A DNA stretch of 64,000 nt, taken from Cellvibrionaceae bacterium. GTDB lineage: Bacteria; Pseudomonadota; Gammaproteobacteria; Pseudomonadales; Cellvibrionaceae. Each line of letters starts with the position of its first letter. Position 1 is the stretch's first letter. The position numbers were made by a program, and so were the translations under genes. A model generated the notes under the pieces. That model saw only the letters and a list, made by a program, of their open reading frames with translations, did not search any database and was not told where the DNA came from. Where the stretch lies: the NCBI GenBank assembly GCA_021151825.1, contig JAGKWQ010000010.1, forward strand, positions 159,208 to 223,207. The letters run 5' to 3'. This document shows positions 59,785-64,000 of this stretch, one piece after another.

Positions 59785-60903
59785 TTAACGGGCAAAATAA
59801 ACTCCTCCCAGAATTACCTCTCGTTTTGCTCCGGTGACTGCACACAGATTCCCGGGGCGATGATTTATTGTCTGATAGGCCAGCCAGGCGAAAGCCATCG
59901 CTTCAATCCATTGTGGATCAATACCGAGTTTTGCTGTTGTGTCCAGCGTGCATCCGGGCAATAAATCCCTCAGTCGTTGCATCAATCGTTTATTAAGTGC
60001 GCCTCCACCGCAGACAAGTATTTCTTTTGGTGTATTGCTCAATTGGGTAATGCTATTGCTGATACTAATGGCTGTTAGCTCAAGTAAAGATGCTTGAATG
60101 TCACACGCCTCGGGTTTGTAGGCCAGTTTTTCCAGGTGATTATCCAGCCACATACGATTAAAGCTTTCCCGTCCTGTACTTTTGGGGGGAGGCAAGGTAA
60201 AAAATGGCTCCTGCAGGAATAAATCAACTAACTCTGTTATTGCATTTCCCGATGCGGCCCATTTCCCGTCTGCGTCGTAGCTTTTGCCTTGGGATTCCAG
60301 CATCCACAAATCCATAAGCACATTTCCTGGACCAGTATCGAAGCCGCACACAGCTCCGCTCGCAGGCAACCAGGTGATATTGGCCATGCCGCCGATGTTG
60401 GCTATTACTCTATCTTTGGCAGGGCTGTGAAAAATGGCGTTGTGAAAGGCCGGAACTAAAGGAGCACCTTGGCCGCTGGCGGCCATGTCACGTCGCCGAA
60501 AATCGGCAACAGTGGTGATACCAGTCAACTCGGTGATGATATTGGGATCACCAATCTGCAACGTAAAGCAACCCTCTGATGACCCGGGAGGGCGATGGCG
60601 GATGGTTTGCCCATGACTGCCAATAGCGATTATTTCGTTGTGATCAATACCAATCTTTTTGATGAGGTCAAGGCTGCATTTTGCAAATAACACAGCAAGC
60701 TCAGCATCCAATGCACCCATCCGGTCAATTTCGTTGTCACCGGGCAAGCATATGGCGTGAATTTTCTTGCGTAACTCGTCAGTAAACGGCGTGTTATGTG
60801 ATGCGATGAGCGCTGGTGAGGCTTGTATGTCAACCAGCGCCGCATCTATGCCATCAGCGCTGGTGCCAGACATCAAACCTATGTAGAGCTGGCGTTTTGA
60901 CAT
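59785..60903 (-). CDS. anmK: Anhydro-N-acetylmuramic acid kinase
   Basis: 372 residues with the opening motif GLMSGTSADGIDAALVD, then GSHGQTIRHRPP, VADFRRRDMAASGQGAPLVPAFH, NIGGMANITWLP, FDTGPGNVLMD and VCGGGALNKRLMQRL, all AnmK signatures. It opens the 1,6-anhydro ring of recycled anhydroMurNAc and phosphorylates it to MurNAc-6-phosphate. Through a phosphatase (MupP, not in this window) the product feeds the AmgK-MurU route, genes for which lie at 31-33 kb. It starts 16 bp after the M23 peptidase gene. Confidence 0.96.
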   Translation of the reverse strand: MSKRQLYIGLMSGTSADGIDAALVDIQASPALIASHNTPFTDELRKKIHAICLPGDNEIDRMGALDAELAVLFAKCSLDLIKKIGIDHNEIIAIGSHGQTIRHRPPGSSEGCFTLQIGDPNIITELTGITTVADFRRRDMAASGQGAPLVPAFHNAIFHSPAKDRVIANIGGMANITWLPASGAVCGFDTGPGNVLMDLWMLESQGKSYDADGKWAASGNAITELVDLFLQEPFFTLPPPKSTGRESFNRMWLDNHLEKLAYKPEACDIQASLLELTAISISNSITQLSNTPKEILVCGGGALNKRLMQRLRDLLPGCTLDTTAKLGIDPQWIEAMAFAWLAYQTINHRPGNLCAVTGAKREVILGGVYFAR

Positions 60904-60919
60904 AGTTAATTAGAGCTGA

Positions 60920-62335
60920 TTAGTTGGTTTTGTTGCCACTCTTGGCTACAGCCACTTTAGTGGAGGATTTGTACTCATCCAGTTTGGCAATAAGGGGGCG
61001 GGTTGTGCCATTGAATCTGGCTAACTCGGTTTTCTCAATACCAATTGATTTTGGTAGCGGAACAGTAACGGGATTGCGAACCTGACCGTTAACATGAAAC
61101 TCATAATGCAAATGTGGGCCCGATGCTAAACCGGTAGAGCCAACATAACCAATCACGTCACCTTGGCTAATCCTCGCACCGGTTTTCATACCTTTCGCAA
61201 AAGCATTCATATGGCCATATAACGTTTCAATTCCTTGACCATGCTGAATTACTATGCAATTACCGAAAGCACCTTTACGCCCCGCAAAGGCAATTTTTCC
61301 ATTACCGGTAGCGCGAATTGGCGTGCCGCGAACAGCAGCGTAATCGGTTCCTTTGTGAGCGCGAATAATATGAAGTACTGGATGTTTACGCGCTAAATTA
61401 AAATGAGAGCTGATACGTGCAAATTCTATAGGCGTGCGTAAAAATGCTTTATGCATGCCGCGACCATCAGGGGTGTAATAGTTGCTTACGCCGTCTTTAT
61501 CGGTATAGCGCACAGCCTGGAAAGTTTTACCGCCGTTGGTAAATTCAGCAGCGATGATTTTGCCGGTGCCAATCTTTTTGCCATCGAGGAATTGCTCCTC
61601 AAACATGACTTTAAAGCTATCACCTTTTTGGATATCCAACGCAAAGTCGATATCCCATCCGAAAACGTTAGCCAGCTCCATGGTCAGGTAGCTCGGCAAT
61701 CCTGCACGCTTTCCCGCCATATAAAGAGAGCTGTCGATTGTGCCTTGGCTGAATGCATATTTCACATCAGGTTTAAGAGCAGTTTCTTTACTATCAAACC
61801 CTTTTGTTGTGCGATTGAAGCTCAGGCTATTCAGGTCATCAATAATGTAATTCAGGCCTTGAAGTTGCCCGTTTTCGACAAGGAATGCCATTTTTTGGCC
61901 CGGGCGGATATTGCGTAAATCTTTTGCATCTTTGGCTTCGCTAAATAACTCATAAATAGCACGATCATTTAGGCCGGCACGTTTAAAAATAATAGATAGA
62001 TTGTCACCATTCTGAACAGTGAACTCTTTCCACGGCGATGCTTCCGGTTCTATAACCACTGTTCGTTGAGGCTCTGGCGTCGCAGCAACTTCCTGAATAA
62101 TCGCTTCTACAGCAGGAATGGCTATTGGCGTTGCCTGGGTTTCGGTGCCTTGGAGATGTAGTCCAGGGATATTACTGCTTTCAATCAACACGTTCCTTGG
62201 ATTTGAATTGTCTTCCGCAATAATAAGTGCTACTACACCCATAGATAAGGCGGCAGCTGCCATCAAATGCCTACCTGGCAGGTGCTGTGACAGAGTTGCG
62301 CGGGTAATTTCGTAATATTTCTTTATTGGCGGCAT
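60920..62335 (-). CDS. Membrane-anchored M23 peptidoglycan endopeptidase
   Basis: 471 residues: an N-terminal transmembrane helix (about 24-41), a LysM/OapA-like cell-wall binding region (about 100-160, FTVQNGDNLSIIFKRAG), an intermediate domain, and the LytM/M23 metallopeptidase core with His327 and Asp331 in AHKGTDYAA and His408/His410 in GPHLHYEF. All four zinc or catalytic residues are intact, so it should be active, like MepM. It cuts peptide cross-links to allow wall growth. It is co-directional with anmK, which recycles the products. Confidence 0.92.
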   Translation of the reverse strand: MPPIKKYYEITRATLSQHLPGRHLMAAAALSMGVVALIIAEDNSNPRNVLIESSNIPGLHLQGTETQATPIAIPAVEAIIQEVAATPEPQRTVVIEPEASPWKEFTVQNGDNLSIIFKRAGLNDRAIYELFSEAKDAKDLRNIRPGQKMAFLVENGQLQGLNYIIDDLNSLSFNRTTKGFDSKETALKPDVKYAFSQGTIDSSLYMAGKRAGLPSYLTMELANVFGWDIDFALDIQKGDSFKVMFEEQFLDGKKIGTGKIIAAEFTNGGKTFQAVRYTDKDGVSNYYTPDGRGMHKAFLRTPIEFARISSHFNLARKHPVLHIIRAHKGTDYAAVRGTPIRATGNGKIAFAGRKGAFGNCIVIQHGQGIETLYGHMNAFAKGMKTGARISQGDVIGYVGSTGLASGPHLHYEFHVNGQVRNPVTVPLPKSIGIEKTELARFNGTTRPLIAKLDEYKSSTKVAVAKSGNKTN

Positions 62336-62453
62336 AAAAATGTCGTCTGTTTTTCATATAGAGATGTGATCCAAGAATGAGCATTTATAGCAGAAAAAAA
62401 TGCCCTTAACACCCCAAAATTTCATCTTACTGCAACAAGCCTTTGATTTAACC

Positions 62454-62481
62454 TTGAATTTGAAGTGAGATCAGGTATCTT
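62454..62481 (+). promoter_or_regulatory. Possible tyrS promoter
   Basis: TTGAAT and TATCTT lie 16 bp apart and about 55 bp before the tyrS start, in the 200-bp gap between the divergent M23 peptidase and tyrS genes. The match to sigma70 consensus is only fair. Confidence 0.35.
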
Positions 62482-62536
62482 GGCCACCTTTTTGGCTCAA
62501 ATCGAAACACAATTTCAATGACTTGGTTGGTGCGTT

Positions 62537-63844
62537 ATGACAGCAATTGACACAAATTTTCTGCAAGAGTTACAAGATCGTGGCCTCATTGCCCAAATGA
62601 CAGGTGGTGAGGCAATTGTCGAGCATCTTAATTCGGGCAGTCGCACTCTTTATTGTGGCTTTGATCCAACCGCAGATAGCCTTCATATTGGTAGTTTGGT
62701 TCCGCTTTTGATGCTTAAGCGTTTTCAATTGGCCGGCCACAAACCCATTGCATTGGTTGGTGGCGCGACGGGGTTGATTGGTGACCCTAGCTTCAAGGCG
62801 CAGGAGCGTAAACTTAACACGCCGGATACTGTTTCTTCATGGGTGGGTAAACTCAAGAATCAAGTGAGCCAATTTATTGATTTTGACGCGGGAAGTAATT
62901 CGGCTGATGTAGTTAATAATTTGGATTGGGTTGGTAAAATGGATGTTCTGACCTTCTTGCGCGATGTGGGTAAGCATTTCTCTGTTAACAACATGATTAA
63001 TAAGGAATCAGTAAAGCAGCGTATTGAGCGGGAGGGGGAGGGCATCTCTTTTACCGAATTTACTTATATGTTGCTGCAGTCTTACGACTTCGCGGAGTTG
63101 TATGAACGTAATCAATGCACGCTACAGATAGGGGGTAGCGATCAGTGGGGAAATATCACCGGCGGGATAGATTTAACCCGTCGCCTGCATGGGGCCCAGG
63201 TATTTGGTTTAACTATGCCTCTGGTGACAAAGTCCGATGGAACTAAATTTGGCAAAACCGAAACTGGCACTGTCTGGTTGGATTCTGCGCGAACCTCTCC
63301 GTACGCCTTCTATCAGTTTTGGTTAAATACTGCTGATGCGGATGCTTATAAGTTCTTGCGTTACTTTACTTTCTTATCTGTTAGCCAGATTGCAAAAATC
63401 GAAGCTGATGATGCGCTTTGTGAATCCAAGCCTGAGGCGCAAAGGGTTTTAGCTGAGGAGGTGACCAGGATCGTGCATGGAGATGCTGGCTTGCTTGCGG
63501 CGCAACGCATTACACAGGCATTGTTTAATGATGAGTTGTCGGGGTTGAGTGAGGAAGATTTTTTGCAGCTTCAACAAGATGGTTTGCCTTCGTCAAAAAT
63601 TGAGCGCACCAATCTTGATACGGTTCCTTTGACTCAGTTGTTGGCGGATGCGGAGTTGGCTGCATCGGGAAAACAAATTAAGGATGCTCTTGTTCGCAGT
63701 GCGGTATCTGTAAATGGTGTTGCGAAGTCGATTGAAGATAATATGAAAGCGGCCGAGGTGTTTGCATCAACTAATGCATTTTTTGGCTGTTTTTATTTGG
63801 TGAAGGTAGGTAAAAAGAAGTATCACTTATTTGATGTTGTTTGA
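62537..63844 (+). CDS. tyrS: Tyrosyl-tRNA synthetase
   Basis: 435 residues: class I signature HIGS (50-53) in ADSLHIGSLVPLL, tyrosine-binding LLQSYDFAELYE, SDQWGNITGGIDLTRR, and the KMSKS-equivalent KFGKT (237-241), where the usual Ser/Ser pattern is replaced as in other bacterial TyrRS. A C-terminal S4 RNA-binding domain (KQIKDALVRSAVSVNG) ends the protein. It charges tRNA-Tyr. In Pseudomonas its orthologue stands just before an rRNA operon, which agrees with the promoter found after it here. Confidence 0.97.
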   Translation: MTAIDTNFLQELQDRGLIAQMTGGEAIVEHLNSGSRTLYCGFDPTADSLHIGSLVPLLMLKRFQLAGHKPIALVGGATGLIGDPSFKAQERKLNTPDTVSSWVGKLKNQVSQFIDFDAGSNSADVVNNLDWVGKMDVLTFLRDVGKHFSVNNMINKESVKQRIEREGEGISFTEFTYMLLQSYDFAELYERNQCTLQIGGSDQWGNITGGIDLTRRLHGAQVFGLTMPLVTKSDGTKFGKTETGTVWLDSARTSPYAFYQFWLNTADADAYKFLRYFTFLSVSQIAKIEADDALCESKPEAQRVLAEEVTRIVHGDAGLLAAQRITQALFNDELSGLSEEDFLQLQQDGLPSSKIERTNLDTVPLTQLLADAELAASGKQIKDALVRSAVSVNGVAKSIEDNMKAAEVFASTNAFFGCFYLVKVGKKKYHLFDVV

Positions 63845-63911
63845 TTTTTGTTCGTATTGCCTTTCAATTAATCTGCATCTCTGGAATTCTTAATATTGCG
63901 CCAAATAAAGC

Positions 63912-63940
63912 TTGCCTGGGTGAGGGGTGGTGCGTATAGT
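63912..63940 (+). promoter_or_regulatory. Probable rRNA operon promoter at the right edge
   Basis: TTGCCT (63912-63917) and TATAGT (63935-63940) are exactly 17 bp apart and are followed by the GC-rich discriminator GCGCGACC, the pattern of stringently controlled rRNA promoters. A short hairpin, CTCGCC-AA-GGCGAG (63948-63961), sits in the early leader. The position after tyrS is where Pseudomonas has 16S rRNA. The rRNA itself lies beyond the window. Confidence 0.55.
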
Positions 63941-64000
63941 GCGCGACCTCGCCAAGGCGAGTATCAAGCGGATTGTTTCAGGATGATTGGTTTGATAAGT

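Noticed and set aside
1..64000. CRISPR arrays, insertion sequences, prophage, tRNA genes
   Set aside because: No regularly spaced repeats, transposase or integrase motifs or tRNA cloverleaf with T-loop consensus were seen on reading the window.

Overview
The window reads as chromosomal DNA of a polysaccharide-degrading gammaproteobacterium close to Cellvibrio/Saccharophagus. The grounds are: a cellobionate (oxidised cellobiose) phosphorylase locus; a lipoprotein glycoside hydrolase with a poly-serine linker; a TonB-dependent receptor paired with a beta-propeller phytase; and three housekeeping blocks whose order, as I remember it, matches Pseudomonas (amgK-murU / lptD-surA-pdxA-rsmA-apaG-apaH; coxB-coxA-ctaG-coxC-...-ctaA-ctaB-sco; argC-...-erpA-anmK-M23 peptidase-tyrS-rrn). 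Genes are tightly packed and base composition looks moderate. I see no phage, insertion sequence, CRISPR array or tRNA.

Layout. 0-12 kb: the end of a large acyltransferase/acyl-ACP synthetase gene and an amidohydrolase (+), then a minus-strand run of an oxidoreductase, a periplasmic transglutaminase-TPR protein, a TPR lipoprotein and type II NADH dehydrogenase, followed by an SDR, an AraC regulator and a membrane GGDEF protein. 12-17 kb: receptor plus phytase behind a candidate Pho box. 17-24 kb: GNAT, a small lipoprotein, then gluconokinase divergent from a GntR-like LacI repressor, a GPH sugar symporter and a GH94 phosphorylase. Together these would import cellobionate, cleave it to glucose-1-phosphate and gluconate, and phosphorylate the gluconate. 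23.6-31 kb: a zinc-ribbon protein, a MaoP/DUF413 protein with a basic tail, ribosomal protein S20, the surface glycoside hydrolase, and a transmembrane Ser/Thr kinase with a secreted partner.

31-40 kb: peptidoglycan recycling kinase/uridylyltransferase (amgK-murU) divergent from lptD-surA-pdxA-rsmA-apaG-apaH. 41-50 kb: a complete aa3-type cytochrome c oxidase locus with heme A synthesis and copper delivery factors. 50-57 kb: a YIP1 protein, an orphan polytopic membrane protein, and a minus-strand group of ClC channel, hemJ, thiE and hemL. 57-64 kb: argC, a coiled-coil membrane protein, bactofilin and erpA; then M23 peptidase and anmK on the minus strand; then tyrS, with what looks like an rRNA promoter at the right edge.

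Most genes are ordinary housekeeping genes. The parts that deserve a second look are the cellobionate locus and its repeats, the Pho box/receptor/phytase unit, the kinase with four CX7C repeats, the glycoside hydrolase with a carbohydrate-binding module inside its barrel, the MaoP tail, and several strong intergenic hairpins.
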